Notes under the pieces: generated by a model
Seen by the model: only the letters and a program-made list of their open reading frames with translations
Database searches by the model: none
Told to the model about the DNA's origin: nothing
Origin: Acinetobacter lwoffii
GTDB lineage: Bacteria; Pseudomonadota; Gammaproteobacteria; Pseudomonadales; Moraxellaceae
NCBI RefSeq assembly: GCF_024129435.1
Contig: NZ_JAMXXN010000005.1
Location: 62,001 to 126,000, forward strand
Direction: 5' to 3'
Length of the DNA: 64,000 nt
Shown here: positions 46,210 through 55,538 of the stretch, one piece after another
Layout of the letters: every line of letters begins with the position of its first letter
Numbering within the stretch: the stretch's first letter is position 1
Position numbers and translations under genes: made by a program

Positions 46210-46331
46210 TTGTCTTTTAAAAAGCACTGCAAACCACAAAAAAATATTTGAAGCATCCACTAATTTTTAGTTTCCACAAAACATTATTTTTCCTTCTTGA
46301 TGTTGGGGCTATTCTTCATTTTACTGCCGCA

Positions 46332-46365
46332 TAAAAAAATCGCCCAAGCATTCCTTGGGCGATTC
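46332..46365 (-). terminator. Terminator after nadE
   Basis: ATCGCCCAAG / CTTGGGCGAT; on the minus strand it is followed by seven T. Confidence 0.85.
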
Positions 46366-46390
46366 TGATTTACATCATTGAGAGCAGAAT

Positions 46391-48016
46391 TTAGCTACCT
46401 GCTTTCCAGCCATTCACAATTGGATAACGACGCTCACGGCCATAAGAGCGTGAGCTGATACGTGGTCCAATGGCACCTTGGCGGCGCTTGTACTCATTGA
46501 TATCAACCAGACGAATCACTTTTTTCACGACTTCAGCATCAAAGCCTTTGGCAATGATATCGTCTTGACTCATATCTTCTTCAATATAAGAGTACAAGAT
46601 CGCATCTAGAATGTCATAGGCAGGTAAAGAGTCTTGATCGACCTGATCTGGACGCAGTTCTGCTGAAGGTGGACGGGTAATCACACGTTCCGGAATCACT
46701 GGAGTTTCTGAAATGCTGTTACGATATTTCGCCAGTTCAAACACAATGGTTTTATACACATCTTTCAGAACTGCATAACCACCGACCATATCGCCATACA
46801 GGGTGCAATAACCGACAGCTAGTTCAGACTTATTACCGGTTGCCAGCACCAGATTACCGAATTTGTTAGATAGGGCCATCAATAAGGTGCCCCGTGAACG
46901 TGCTTGCAGGTTTTCCTCGGTAGCATCGACTGGAGCGTTGCCAAAGAACGGGAATAGCACCTGCATAAAGCCGCTTACCACTGGATTGATTTCGGCAATA
47001 CCGAAAGTCACGCCCATATTTTTGGCTTGAGCCGCTGCATCTTCCACACTGATTTGTGCGGTATAGGTATAAGGCATCATCACAGCTTGAACTTTGTCTG
47101 CGCCAAGCGCATCTACAGCAATCGCTAGGGTCAGGGCAGAGTCAATGCCGCCAGACAGTCCCAGAATCACACCTGGGAAGCCAGAACGCTGTACATAATC
47201 ACGTGTAGCCATGACCAGGCTTTGATAAATCTCAGCCATGGTGTCTAAAGCAGGTGCAATTGCACCTTTGCTGAATTGCAGTTGTTCAGCATTAAATTCT
47301 GCAATTGCCAGATTTTCCTGGAAAGTTGGTGCCTGTAAAGCCACCTCGCCAGATTTGTTGAGCACAAAACTGGTACCGTCAAAGATCAGATCATCTTGGC
47401 CACCGACCTGGTTACAGTACACCAGATTGATATTTAGCTGTTTGACCAAGGCCGCCATGGTTTCAATGCGATGTTGTGGTTTACCCACTTCATATGGCGA
47501 TGCATTCAGTACCAAAGCTGTGTCGATATTCAATTTTGCCAGTTGCTGAACAGTCGCCAAAGACCAGACATCTTCACAGATCAGTACGCCAAATTTATGT
47601 TCAAGATACTCAAATACCAGATGCTGATGACCTTCGCCAAAATAACGCTTTTCATCAAATACACCATAGTTTGGCAACACTTGTTTGTTATAAACACCCA
47701 GCACTTCGCCATCTTTCATGACAGCAGCCGAGTTATAACGTTGACCATCTTCAGTTTGATTAACAAAACCAAAGACCATGACAATATCTTTTACTTCAGT
47801 CAGTTTTTCAAAAGCTGCTTTGGTGCGTTTCACTAGACTTGGGCGAATTAATAAGTCTTCCGCAGGATAGCCCAATGTTGAAAGTTCAGGAAAGATAATC
47901 AGATCCGCTTTATCTTTTTTAGCCTGATTGGCTAGATCAATCATTTTTTGCGTATTTGCATCCAGATTGCCCACATGTGGAGAGAATTGAGCAATCGCAA
48001 TTTTAAAACTTTTCAT
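46391..48016 (-). CDS. nadE: Glutamine-dependent NAD(+) synthetase
   Basis: Last step of NAD synthesis: deamido-NAD plus glutamine and ATP gives NAD. The 541 aa join an N-terminal nitrilase-type glutaminase (about 1-250; catalytic Glu in FPELSTLGYP, Lys in YNKQVLPNYG, Cys in VLICEDVW) to a C-terminal NAD synthase with the ATP loop GLSGGIDSALTLA (about 285-297). So glutamine can be the direct nitrogen donor. Single gene between its own terminator and a 370-bp upstream gap. Confidence 0.96.
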   Translation of the reverse strand: MKSFKIAIAQFSPHVGNLDANTQKMIDLANQAKKDKADLIIFPELSTLGYPAEDLLIRPSLVKRTKAAFEKLTEVKDIVMVFGFVNQTEDGQRYNSAAVMKDGEVLGVYNKQVLPNYGVFDEKRYFGEGHQHLVFEYLEHKFGVLICEDVWSLATVQQLAKLNIDTALVLNASPYEVGKPQHRIETMAALVKQLNINLVYCNQVGGQDDLIFDGTSFVLNKSGEVALQAPTFQENLAIAEFNAEQLQFSKGAIAPALDTMAEIYQSLVMATRDYVQRSGFPGVILGLSGGIDSALTLAIAVDALGADKVQAVMMPYTYTAQISVEDAAAQAKNMGVTFGIAEINPVVSGFMQVLFPFFGNAPVDATEENLQARSRGTLLMALSNKFGNLVLATGNKSELAVGYCTLYGDMVGGYAVLKDVYKTIVFELAKYRNSISETPVIPERVITRPPSAELRPDQVDQDSLPAYDILDAILYSYIEEDMSQDDIIAKGFDAEVVKKVIRLVDINEYKRRQGAIGPRISSRSYGRERRYPIVNGWKAGS

Positions 48017-48389
48017 TCCAAGTAAATCCTATTCCTATAGGTTGATACACTAAATTACTGATTTTTATAATTCTAATTATCCAGTTGAGTGCACTTCGAT
48101 ATTCATAAAATGCCAAATGGCTTAAATAAAAAAAACTTTTTATCGCATGATTATTGAATCTTAATCTGCGATGCAAAATAATCATACCGGCTTATTTTAT
48201 CGAAATTTTATCGAGAAGCTAGAGCTGATTTAGCAGAACAGGCATTGAGTGAAAAAGTTATTATATAAAATTAGAAAATATGCTGATTTTTTATGCATCT
48301 AGGCTTATATAGATTTAAAGACTGAAGTGGAAATTTGGGCTTTTAAAATATGCCTTAGCTATATTGTTTGGAATTAAACTGATTAAATA
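48017..48389. other. Intergenic region upstream of nadE
   Basis: Very AT-rich. Holds the nadE promoter region and the 3' flank of the HEMAH protein gene. A weak 60-aa minus ORF overlapping the nadE start was judged not real. No structured element recognised. Confidence 0.4.
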
Positions 48390-48893
48390 TCATCTGTTTA
48401 TTTGTGTATTTAAAATAACATTCGGAATTTTTTTTAGAAAAATATCCCGGGCAATATCGCCTTGTTGTTCAATATTGTAGGTTGAAAATGATTTGTTGGG
48501 ATTAAATTGATATTTGTACGGATTATATTTTCCCAAGCTGAGAAAATAAGCACTTTGTAAAAATGCCCCTTTTAAAAGCACATTGATATGGCATTGATAT
48601 TGATAAATATGCGCCATTTCATGAATAAATAGCGCCTGATAAGATAAACTCTCGCGCGAATAATCTTCCCGATAATTTAAATTGCGTACATGGATGTAGC
48701 CACTGGGGGCCATAATGACATGTTTGGATTGCCAGGGCAGGTAGGGGTGATTCATGATTTTAACGCGAGAATAATCGATCAGGTTGCCAAATACCTGTTG
48801 GGAAATTTTGATTTCACCAGGCGTTAGACTGCGGCACTTAAACTGTTCAAAACGAACCAGTCGTAAAATAAAGGGCAGAAAATACAACAGCAT
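48390..48893 (-). CDS. Putative zinc metallopeptidase-like protein (HExxH)
   Basis: The 167-aa protein carries HEMAHIYQYQ (about 90), a zincin-like HExxH, followed about 45 residues later by NIEQQGDIARDIF, where the Glu could be a third ligand. The surrounding pattern (LTPGEIKISQQVFG, then DYSRVKI, then MAPSGYIHV and YREDYS) resembles small HExxH proteins often labelled Vgr-related in other proteobacteria. No vgrG, hcp or Rhs gene is nearby. The N-terminus is hydrophobic (MLLYFLPFILRLV). Codon use is AT-rich compared with neighbours. Function is not established. Confidence 0.65.
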   Translation of the reverse strand: MLLYFLPFILRLVRFEQFKCRSLTPGEIKISQQVFGNLIDYSRVKIMNHPYLPWQSKHVIMAPSGYIHVRNLNYREDYSRESLSYQALFIHEMAHIYQYQCHINVLLKGAFLQSAYFLSLGKYNPYKYQFNPNKSFSTYNIEQQGDIARDIFLKKIPNVILNTQINR

Positions 48894-48997
48894 TCAATAT
48901 GCATCCTGTTTTTAGGTGACTTAGTTCGTGAATATGATTTTGATATGCTAATTTTAAAACGTTTCAGGTCAATTTTTTGTAGGCTTTTGTCAGCACT

Positions 48998-49029
48998 AAA
49001 AAAAACCACCCGGGAGGGTGGTTTTTTTT
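48998..49029 (-). terminator. Terminator after gltA
   Basis: AACCACCC-GGGA-GGGTGGTT flanked by A- and T-runs. Confidence 0.85.
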
Positions 49030-49051
49030 AAGTCTTTCGACGCGGTTCGAA

Positions 49052-50326
49052 TTAACGAACGATATCGCGTTGAACTTCGCCAGTGTAAAGCTGACGAGGA
49101 CGACCGATCTTGTAAGGACCGCTGTGCATTTCTAACCAGTGGCTAATCCAGCCAACAGTACGTGCAAGCGCGAATATTACAGTAAACATTTCAGTCGGGA
49201 TACCAATCGCTTTAAGGATGATACCTGAGTAGAAGTCTACGTTCGGGTAAAGGTTACGCTTGATGAAGTATTCGTCAGAAAGCGCGATACGTTCAAGCTC
49301 CATAGCCAGTGCAAGCTGTGGATCATTGATGCCAAGTGCACCAAGAACTTCGTCGCAAGTTTCTTTCATTACTTTCGCACGTGGATCGAAGTTTTTGTAA
49401 ACTCGGTGACCGAAGCCCATCAGTTTAACTTCTTTAGTTTTCACTTTTTCCATGAAGCCAGCAACGTTTTCTACAGTGCCGATTTCGTCAAGCATCTTAA
49501 GAACAGCTTCGTTCGCGCCGCCGTGAGCAGGGCCCCAAAGTGCAGAGATACCAGCAGCGATACATGCATACGGATTCGCACCGGTAGAACCAGCTAAACG
49601 TACTGTAGACGTAGACGCATTTTGTTCGTGGTCAGCATGAAGCGTGAAGATACGGTCCATTGCTTTTGCAAGAATTGGATCAACTTTATAATCACGGTCT
49701 GCAGGAGTAGCAAACATCATGTGTAGGAAGTTTTCTGCATAACCAAGGTCGTTACGTGGGTAAACGAATGGTTGACCGATGGTGTACTTGTAGCTCCAAG
49801 CCGCCAGCGTAGGAATCTTCGCGATTAAACGAATTGCAGTGATTTCACGGTGGTTCACATCTTCGATGTCAAGGTTGTTGTGATAGAACGCAGACAACGC
49901 ACCAACCACACCTACCATGATCGCCATAGGATGCGCATCACGACGGAAACCATTGTAGAAACGGCTAACTTGATCGTGAACCATTGTATGGTTACGTACT
50001 TTAGCGTCAAATTCTTCTTTTTGCTCAGCAGTTGGAAGTTCGCCATTTAACAATAAATAGCAAGTTTCCAAGTAATCAGCTTTAGTCGCCAATTGATCGA
50101 TTGGGTAGCCACGGTGTAAAAGTACACCTTTGTTACCATCGATGAACGTGATTTTAGACTCGCACGCAGCTGTCGCCATAAAACCAGGATCAAAAGTAAA
50201 GTGACCTGCAGCCAACACATCTTTAACGTCGATTACATCTGGGCCCAATGTGCCGCTGTAAATTGGTAGTTCAATTTCTTTGCCATCAAGCTGTAAAACG
50301 GCTTTCTTGCCAGTTGCTTCAGACAT
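49052..50326 (-). CDS. gltA: Citrate synthase, type II
   Basis: Condenses acetyl-CoA and oxaloacetate to citrate, entry to the TCA cycle. The 424 aa, with a type II N-terminal extension ([18 protein letters not shown]), carry catalytic His in [10 protein letters not shown] (about 263) and [13 protein letters not shown] (about 305-317), and the Asp further on. Type II enzymes are hexameric and NADH-inhibited. AGGAG precedes the ATG. Divergent from sdhCDAB, with about 1 kb between. Confidence 0.98.
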   Translation of the reverse strand: MSEATGKKAVLQLDGKEIELPIYSGTLGPDVIDVKDVLAAGHFTFDPGFMATAACESKITFIDGNKGVLLHRGYPIDQLATKADYLETCYLLLNGELPTAEQKEEFDAKVRNHTMVHDQVSRFYNGFRRDAHPMAIMVGVVGALSAFYHNNLDIEDVNHREITAIRLIAKIPTLAAWSYKYTIGQPFVYPRNDLGYAENFLHMMFATPADRDYKVDPILAKAMDRIFTLHADHEQNASTSTVRLAGSTGANPYACIAAGISALWGPAHGGANEAVLKMLDEIGTVENVAGFMEKVKTKEVKLMGFGHRVYKNFDPRAKVMKETCDEVLGALGINDPQLALAMELERIALSDEYFIKRNLYPNVDFYSGIILKAIGIPTEMFTVIFALARTVGWISHWLEMHSGPYKIGRPRQLYTGEVQRDIVR

Positions 50327-50340
50327 TCAATAGATCTCCT

Positions 50341-51328
50341 GTCCTGGTGAATGTATATCCGCTTTGTCTATCAATCTTTTAATGCACAAAACGGACGGAT
50401 CAAAAATTTGCTATAAGATTAGTGAGTACTGAAATTTTGTCAATTATACTTATGGATGAAAAATGACGGCCGCACAGCAGTTTAGTCACATTCGCTCAGT
50501 ATAAAAAGTTCAGTAAAATCACAGCATCAAACCTCTATAATAAGTCAAATTGATGCAGAGGTGCAGAAAAAAATAGACTGCTTGGGGCATTTGTAAGCGT
50601 TTTTTCCTAGCAAGAAATGCGGGCGAAAATAGTGAAAGATTAAGGTGAGCATGCTTAAAACTATATAAATCTCATAACTTACATCGTTTTTGCCAAGCTG
50701 AATTTAACAGGTAGAATTATAAATAAAAGCAATTAATTGAATTTTGAATATGGTTCAATTGATTAAAAAGTAGCTTAATAAATGGCCAGTTTGGCAGCAA
50801 AGGTAAGCAGTATAAAAATAAATGAATGATTTTTTGAATCTAAATGCTTCAAATCGATTGAAAAACCCATCGTGTGGTGTACTAAGTCGCTATTTAACAT
50901 CAGGTTATCTGAATCACTGTGCTGCTGAATTGGGGCAATTGGTCTGTTAAATCTAGACACTTGATTTAAATCTGAATTAAAAAGAGATTTAAATAATATT
51001 TGTGATGGAACTGTGCATCTTTAGTCTAAAACTCAAACATGATCCTGTAGGCTGAAAACCGAGTAAATTAATCATCTTAATTATTTAAAAACAATCATAT
51101 AGATAGGAATTGAAAGGGTGGAATAATATATAAAGTCTGACTTATTGTTGTTAATGATTCTTATTTAATGGTTTTTTATCCAAAAAGCCAAATTCAGCCG
51201 TTTGTATTTTAATAGTTCACGTTTTATAATTCAGTGTCGTTTTGATTTTAGGCATGTATTTGCCTGAGAATGCCAGCTTTCCTTCGAATTAATTCCAACA
51301 AACTCCGGATGGAGTTTTTACTTACAGG
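50341..51328. other. 1-kb divergent regulatory region between gltA and sdhC
   Basis: No convincing gene: the longest ORF, 61 codons on the minus strand at 50775-50960, has no ribosome-binding site or family resemblance. Structures seen: imperfect inverted repeat AATTAATTGAA / TTCAATTGATT near 50733-50766, palindrome GATTTAAATC (50963-50972) with a partial second copy at 50985-50993, AGGCA/TGCCT hairpin near 51250-51265, and AAACTCC-GGAT-GGAGTTT at 51300-51317. Long AT-rich tracts suggest extended promoter and regulator sites for both TCA units. Confidence 0.5.
51300..51317 (+). promoter_or_regulatory. Hairpin immediately before sdhC
   Basis: AAACTCC-GGAT-GGAGTTT followed by TT, 12 bp before ATG 51329. 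It resembles a weak attenuator, or it may hide a GGAG ribosome-binding site. Confidence 0.4.
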
Positions 51329-51727
51329 ATGCCCGCTGTGAAAAGCAACAGACCTGTCAATTTGTCCATGGGTCAAGTTTTAGAAGTAAACTTAAAATCA
51401 CCCGTGGCTATTGCATCAATTCTACACCGTCTTTCAGGTGTTATCGTATTCTTACTCGTACCGGTCCTTCTATGGATTTTAGACAAGTCATTGTCTTCGC
51501 CTGAAGGTTTTGCGCAAGTTCAAGAAATCTTTAACGGTTTCATTGTTCGCTTTATTGTATGGGTATTTGTCGCCGGCATGATTTTTCACTTTATTGCGGG
51601 TGTTAAGCATTTACTTGCTGACATTGGCGTTGCTGAAGAACTAGAAAGTGGCCGTGTTGCATCTACTATCGCATTAATCTTGTCTGCAATCGGTATTGTT
51701 GCAGCATTTGTATGGATCGTACTCTAA
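51329..51727 (+). CDS. sdhC: Succinate dehydrogenase cytochrome b556 subunit
   Basis: Membrane anchor of complex II that helps bind heme b and ubiquinone. The 132 aa have three helices; the family segment SPVAIASILHRLSGV contains the quinone-site Ser and Arg, and FHFIAGVKHLLAD the heme-ligand His. ATG 51329 is used; a GTG at 51338 (in-frame, AGGA 8 nt upstream) is a strong alternative giving MKSNRPVNLS. Its stop overlaps the sdhD start. Confidence 0.95.
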   Translation: MPAVKSNRPVNLSMGQVLEVNLKSPVAIASILHRLSGVIVFLLVPVLLWILDKSLSSPEGFAQVQEIFNGFIVRFIVWVFVAGMIFHFIAGVKHLLADIGVAEELESGRVASTIALILSAIGIVAAFVWIVL

Positions 51728-52092
51728 TGAAAAGCGCTACTGGTTTAACAGGTTCAGGTTCTCGCGATTGGTTTCTCCAACGTGTCAGTGCTGTAGTTCT
51801 AGCTGTTTATACCGTTGTTGTACTGGGTTGGATTCTACTGAATGGTGGTTTCAACTTTGAACAGTGGTACGGCTTTATGATGACAGTTCCAATGAAGATC
51901 ATGTCTTTGTTGGCGGTCTTATCTCTTGTTGCACACGCATGGATCGGCATGTGGCAGGTATTCACGGATTATGTGACTACTCGTCAAATGGGTCCTTCAG
52001 CTTCAGGTTTACGCCTTGTACTGACTTCAGCAGTGATCATTGCTGTACTTGCATATGCAATCTGGGCGATCCAGATTTTTTGGGCGAATTGA
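51727..52092 (+). CDS. sdhD: Succinate dehydrogenase hydrophobic membrane anchor subunit
   Basis: The second complex II anchor, 121 aa, three helices. The heme-ligand His is in LVAHAWIGMWQVFTDYV. The ATG at 51727 shares its A with the sdhC stop (TAATG), giving translational coupling; the ATG at 51712 lies inside sdhC and is unlikely. It precedes sdhA by 12 bp. Confidence 0.94.
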   Translation: MKSATGLTGSGSRDWFLQRVSAVVLAVYTVVVLGWILLNGGFNFEQWYGFMMTVPMKIMSLLAVLSLVAHAWIGMWQVFTDYVTTRQMGPSASGLRLVLTSAVIIAVLAYAIWAIQIFWAN

Positions 52093-52104
52093 TAGGAAAC
52101 AATC

Positions 52105-54003
52105 ATGGGCGCTATAAACCCTAAAGAAGATTACACAAATATTCCGCACGAAACTTTCGATGCTGTCATCGTTGGTGGTGGTGGTTCAGGTATGCGTGCG
52201 TCTTACCAACTTGCTCAAGCTGGTTTGAAAGTTGCGGTTCTGACTAAAGTATTCCCAACTCGTTCGCACACTGTTGCAGCGCAGGGTGGTATTGGTGCAT
52301 CTCTTGGTAACATGCAAGAAGATAACTGGCACTACCACTTCTACGACACAGTGAAAGGTTCGGATTGGTTAGGTGACCAAGACGCAATCGAGTTCATGAC
52401 TCGTGAAGCGCCTCAAGTGGTTTATGAGCTTGAACACCTAGGTATGCCATTCGACCGTAACGCTGACGGTACAATTTACCAGCGTCCATTCGGTGGTCAC
52501 TCAGCAAACTACGGTGAGAAAGCTGTGCCACGTGCATGTGCTGCTGCCGACCGTACCGGTCACGCACTTCTTCACACGCTTTATCAAAGCAACGTGAAAA
52601 TGGGCACTCAGTTCTTCGTAGAATGGATTGCGCTTGACCTGATCCGTAACGAAAAAGGCGACGTTCTTGGTGTTACAGCAATTGACCAGGAAACAGGTAA
52701 AATTGCAGTATTCCAGGCGAAAGCGACATTGTTTGCTACTGGTGGTGCTGGTCGTGTTTACCGTGCATCTACAAATGCTTATATCAACACTGGTGACGGT
52801 CTTGGTATGGCTGCTCGTGCAGGTATTCCATTACAAGATATGGAATTCTGGCAATTCCACCCAACGGGTGTTGCGGGCGCAGGCGTATTGTTGACTGAAG
52901 GTTGTCGTGGTGAAGGTGCAATCCTTCGTAACAAAGACGGCGAACCGTTCATGGAACGTTATGCACCAACTTTGAAAGACTTGGCGCCACGTGACTTCGT
53001 ATCACGTTCTATGGACCAAGAGATCAAAGAAGGTCGTGGTTGTGGTCCTAAAGGCGATTACATCCTGCTTGATATGACGCACTTGGGTGCTGACACGATC
53101 ATGAAACGTCTTCCATCTGTATTCGAGATTGGTAAGAAATTCGCGAACGTTGACATCACTAAAGAGCCAATTCCTGTAGTACCAACAATTCATTACCAAA
53201 TGGGTGGTATTCCAACGAATATTCATGGTCAAGTGGTTGTTCCTGAGTCTCGTGAAACTGAAGCGCTTGTTGCTAACTACAATAAAGACACCGACGTTTA
53301 CTCTACAAATGCCGAAGGTCGTGACTTCACTAAACCAGTGAAAGGTTTCTATGCAATTGGTGAGTGTTCATGTGTATCTGTACACGGTGCAAACCGTTTA
53401 GGTACGAACTCACTGCTTGACTTGGTGGTATTTGGTAAGGCGGCAGGTAAACACATCATTGAATATGTGACTAAACATCACGGTGATGAGTACGAACCAC
53501 TTCCAACAACTGTGCTTGAAGAAACTGTTGAACGTATTCGTAAACTTGACGAATCGACTACAGGTGAGAATGCTCAAGAGGTTGCTGATGCAATCCGTGA
53601 CATCGTTCAAGACCACGCTGGTGTATTCCGTACATCTGCGCTTCTAGATGAAGGTGTGAAACAGATTCTTGCAATTGAACCGCGCGTACGTAACATTCAC
53701 TTGAAAGACAAATCTAAAGTATTCAACACTGCACGTATTGAAGCACTAGAAGTTGAAAACTTGTATGAAGTTGCAAAAGCAACGCTTATTTCTGCGGCTG
53801 CTCGTAAAGAGTGTCGTGGTGCGCATACGGTTGTAGATTTTGAATTGTCACCAGATCATCCTGAATACCCATATGGTCGTCGTGATGATGAATGGATGAA
53901 GCATACTCTTTGGTTCTCTGCGGATAACCATCTGGAGTACAAGCCAGTTCGTTACCGTCCATTGTCGGTTGATGCGATTCCACCTAAACCACGTACATTC
54001 TAA
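52105..54003 (+). CDS. sdhA: Succinate dehydrogenase flavoprotein subunit
   Basis: Oxidises succinate to fumarate with covalent FAD. The 632 aa have N-terminal dinucleotide motif VGGGGSGMRA, the FAD-linking His in RSHTVAAQGGIGASLGN, and the active-site HPTG and HGANRLGTNSLLDLVVFG segments. It is about 40 aa longer than E. coli SdhA (588). Codon use is strongly biased (CGT, GGT, CTT), as in highly expressed genes. AGGAAA precedes the ATG. Confidence 0.97.
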   Translation: MGAINPKEDYTNIPHETFDAVIVGGGGSGMRASYQLAQAGLKVAVLTKVFPTRSHTVAAQGGIGASLGNMQEDNWHYHFYDTVKGSDWLGDQDAIEFMTREAPQVVYELEHLGMPFDRNADGTIYQRPFGGHSANYGEKAVPRACAAADRTGHALLHTLYQSNVKMGTQFFVEWIALDLIRNEKGDVLGVTAIDQETGKIAVFQAKATLFATGGAGRVYRASTNAYINTGDGLGMAARAGIPLQDMEFWQFHPTGVAGAGVLLTEGCRGEGAILRNKDGEPFMERYAPTLKDLAPRDFVSRSMDQEIKEGRGCGPKGDYILLDMTHLGADTIMKRLPSVFEIGKKFANVDITKEPIPVVPTIHYQMGGIPTNIHGQVVVPESRETEALVANYNKDTDVYSTNAEGRDFTKPVKGFYAIGECSCVSVHGANRLGTNSLLDLVVFGKAAGKHIIEYVTKHHGDEYEPLPTTVLEETVERIRKLDESTTGENAQEVADAIRDIVQDHAGVFRTSALLDEGVKQILAIEPRVRNIHLKDKSKVFNTARIEALEVENLYEVAKATLISAAARKECRGAHTVVDFELSPDHPEYPYGRRDDEWMKHTLWFSADNHLEYKPVRYRPLSVDAIPPKPRTF

Positions 54004-54017
54004 TCAGGAGAATTCAG

Positions 54018-54728
54018 ATGAGTAGAGGTACTCGTACATTTCATATCTACCGCTACGATCCTGATAAGGATAAAGCACCGTACATGCAAACTTTCAAACT
54101 TGAACTGACTGACAAGCACCGTATGTTGCTTGATGCGCTTCTTGCATTGAAAGTACAGGACGAAACTTTAACGTTCCGTCGTTCATGTCGTGAAGGTATT
54201 TGTGGTTCTGATGGCGTGAACATCAATGGTAAAAACGGTTTGGCGTGTCTTTGGAACCTGAACGACTTACCAAATGAAATTACTGTTCGTCCATTGCCTG
54301 GTCTTCCTGTAGTGAAAGACTTGGTGGTTGATATGAACCAGTTCTATGATCAGTACAACAAGATCCATCCATTCTTGATCAACAACCAGCCTGCGCCTCC
54401 TAAGGAACGTTTACAGTCTCCTGAAGAGCGTGAGCATCTTGATGGTCTATATGAATGTATTCTATGTGCATGCTGTTCAACTTCATGCCCGTCATTCTGG
54501 TGGAACCCGGACAAGTTCTTGGGTCCTTCAGCATTGTTGAACGCTTACCGCTTCATTATTGACTCGCGTGATACGGGAACACAAGAGCGTTTGGCTCGTC
54601 TAGACGACCCGTTCTCATTGTTCCGTTGTAAAGGCATTATGAACTGTGTATCTGTATGTCCTAAAGGCTTGAACCCAACTAAAGCAATCGGTCACATCCG
54701 TAATATGCTTTTAGATATGGCAGGCTAA
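54018..54728 (+). CDS. sdhB: Succinate dehydrogenase iron-sulfur subunit
   Basis: Carries electrons from FAD to quinone. The 236 aa hold all three cluster sites: 2Fe-2S CREGICGSDGVNINGKNGLAC, 4Fe-4S CILCACCSTSCP and 3Fe-4S CKGIMNCVSVCPKG. The ribosome-binding CAGGAG lies in the 14-bp gap after sdhA. It ends the sdhCDAB operon at a strong terminator. Confidence 0.97.
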   Translation: MSRGTRTFHIYRYDPDKDKAPYMQTFKLELTDKHRMLLDALLALKVQDETLTFRRSCREGICGSDGVNINGKNGLACLWNLNDLPNEITVRPLPGLPVVKDLVVDMNQFYDQYNKIHPFLINNQPAPPKERLQSPEEREHLDGLYECILCACCSTSCPSFWWNPDKFLGPSALLNAYRFIIDSRDTGTQERLARLDDPFSLFRCKGIMNCVSVCPKGLNPTKAIGHIRNMLLDMAG

Positions 54729-54750
54729 TAGGCTGCTCTTCGCAGTTTAG

Positions 54751-54781
54751 AAAAAAGCACACCTTCAGGTGTGCTTTTTTT
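54751..54781 (+). terminator. Terminator after sdhB
   Basis: AAAGCACACC-TTCA-GGTGTGCTTT plus T-run; separates the sdh and suc transcripts. Confidence 0.85.
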
Positions 54782-55198
54782 ATGCAAACTATTGGAAAAA
54801 TTAAAAAATCATAGGATAAAAATAAAGATACTATACTTAAAATGTATAAAGTTGAGTGAAACAGTCAGGAAAAGGGTAATGGCTTTGAGCGCCATATAAG
54901 AAGAACATGTGATTATTTTGGGTATTTATGATTTTTAGATGTAAAACTGACCTGAAAAATAGCAAGAACGATGTTATTATATAACGGAAATTTAAGGAGG
55001 GAGTGGATTGAAAGGTTTGCTCTCTTTTTATTTATCGGAAATGCTTAGGACTTAAGTCTACATTGAATCTATTTTTGAGATAAAGCACCATATATTAGAG
55101 TAAAATATCTGAACTGTATTTAGCCAATTTATGGAAGGTATGTGTCAAAAAAATCAATTGAAAAGTTGAGAACATGTTAGCATTTAGCCCATGACTAT
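54782..55198. other. Upstream part of the sdhB-sucA gap
   Basis: AT-rich promoter region for sucA. The only gene-like feature is a 15-codon ORF (55008-55055) starting with TTG after a perfect AAGGAGG (54994-55000). The same bases also form a G-U-rich hairpin with CTCTCTTTTT, so a terminator is equally possible. Confidence 0.35.
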
Positions 55199-55234
55199 GT
55201 TTAAAAAATGCCACGCCAGGTACATTTTTTAAAC
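55199..55234. repeat. 12-bp perfect inverted repeat upstream of sucA
   Basis: GTTTAAAAAATG (55199-55210) and CATTTTTTAAAC (55223-55234) with 12-bp spacer CCACGCCAGGTA. Likely operator or part of the leader. Confidence 0.55.
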
Positions 55235-55277
55235 ACTGCATAATCAGGGACTGGTATATAAAAGGTAGACCCGAGTC

Positions 55278-55538
55278 GCTTTAGAAAAAATCTTTGTTAA
55301 TGCTTGCTTTTTTCTAAGTCGATTTGCAAAAAATTGCCCGGTTTCGATCGGGTATTCAATGAGTGATGATGCCGCTGAGGGGCGTTATTGTTCATTAAAC
55401 ATATCAAGATTTTCTTGGTGTGGTGATAACGCCTCATGGCTTATGCCTTATGGGGGACTAGTATCATATTACCAATTTGATGCTAATAATCCTGGGTTTT
55501 GCTTAAAAAGCATCCTGAAAATGTTTTTGCAATAGGAA
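55278..55538 (+). promoter_or_regulatory. Long structured leader of sucA
   Basis: Four or more hairpins in a row: TTAGAAAAAA/TTTTTTCTAA (55281-55317, extended outward by TCG/CGA); CCCG/CGGG (55337-55352, with outer ATTG/CAAT); a 15-bp stem with one A-A mismatch joining 55374-55388 and 55426-55440, enclosing ATCAAGA-TTT-TCTTGGT (55403-55419); and two mutually exclusive stems near the gene, GATGCT/AGCATC (55479-55484, 55509-55514) versus TGCTT/AAGCA (55500-55512). The arrangement resembles a cis-regulatory RNA with a switching platform. Confidence 0.5.

Noticed and set aside
48003..48185. 60-aa minus-strand ORF overlapping the nadE start
   Set aside because: Overlaps the first nadE codons in another frame and the AT-rich promoter; no start signal.
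50775..50960. 61-aa minus-strand ORF in the gltA-sdhC gap
   Set aside because: No ribosome-binding site, no family resemblance, surrounded by low-complexity AT-rich DNA.
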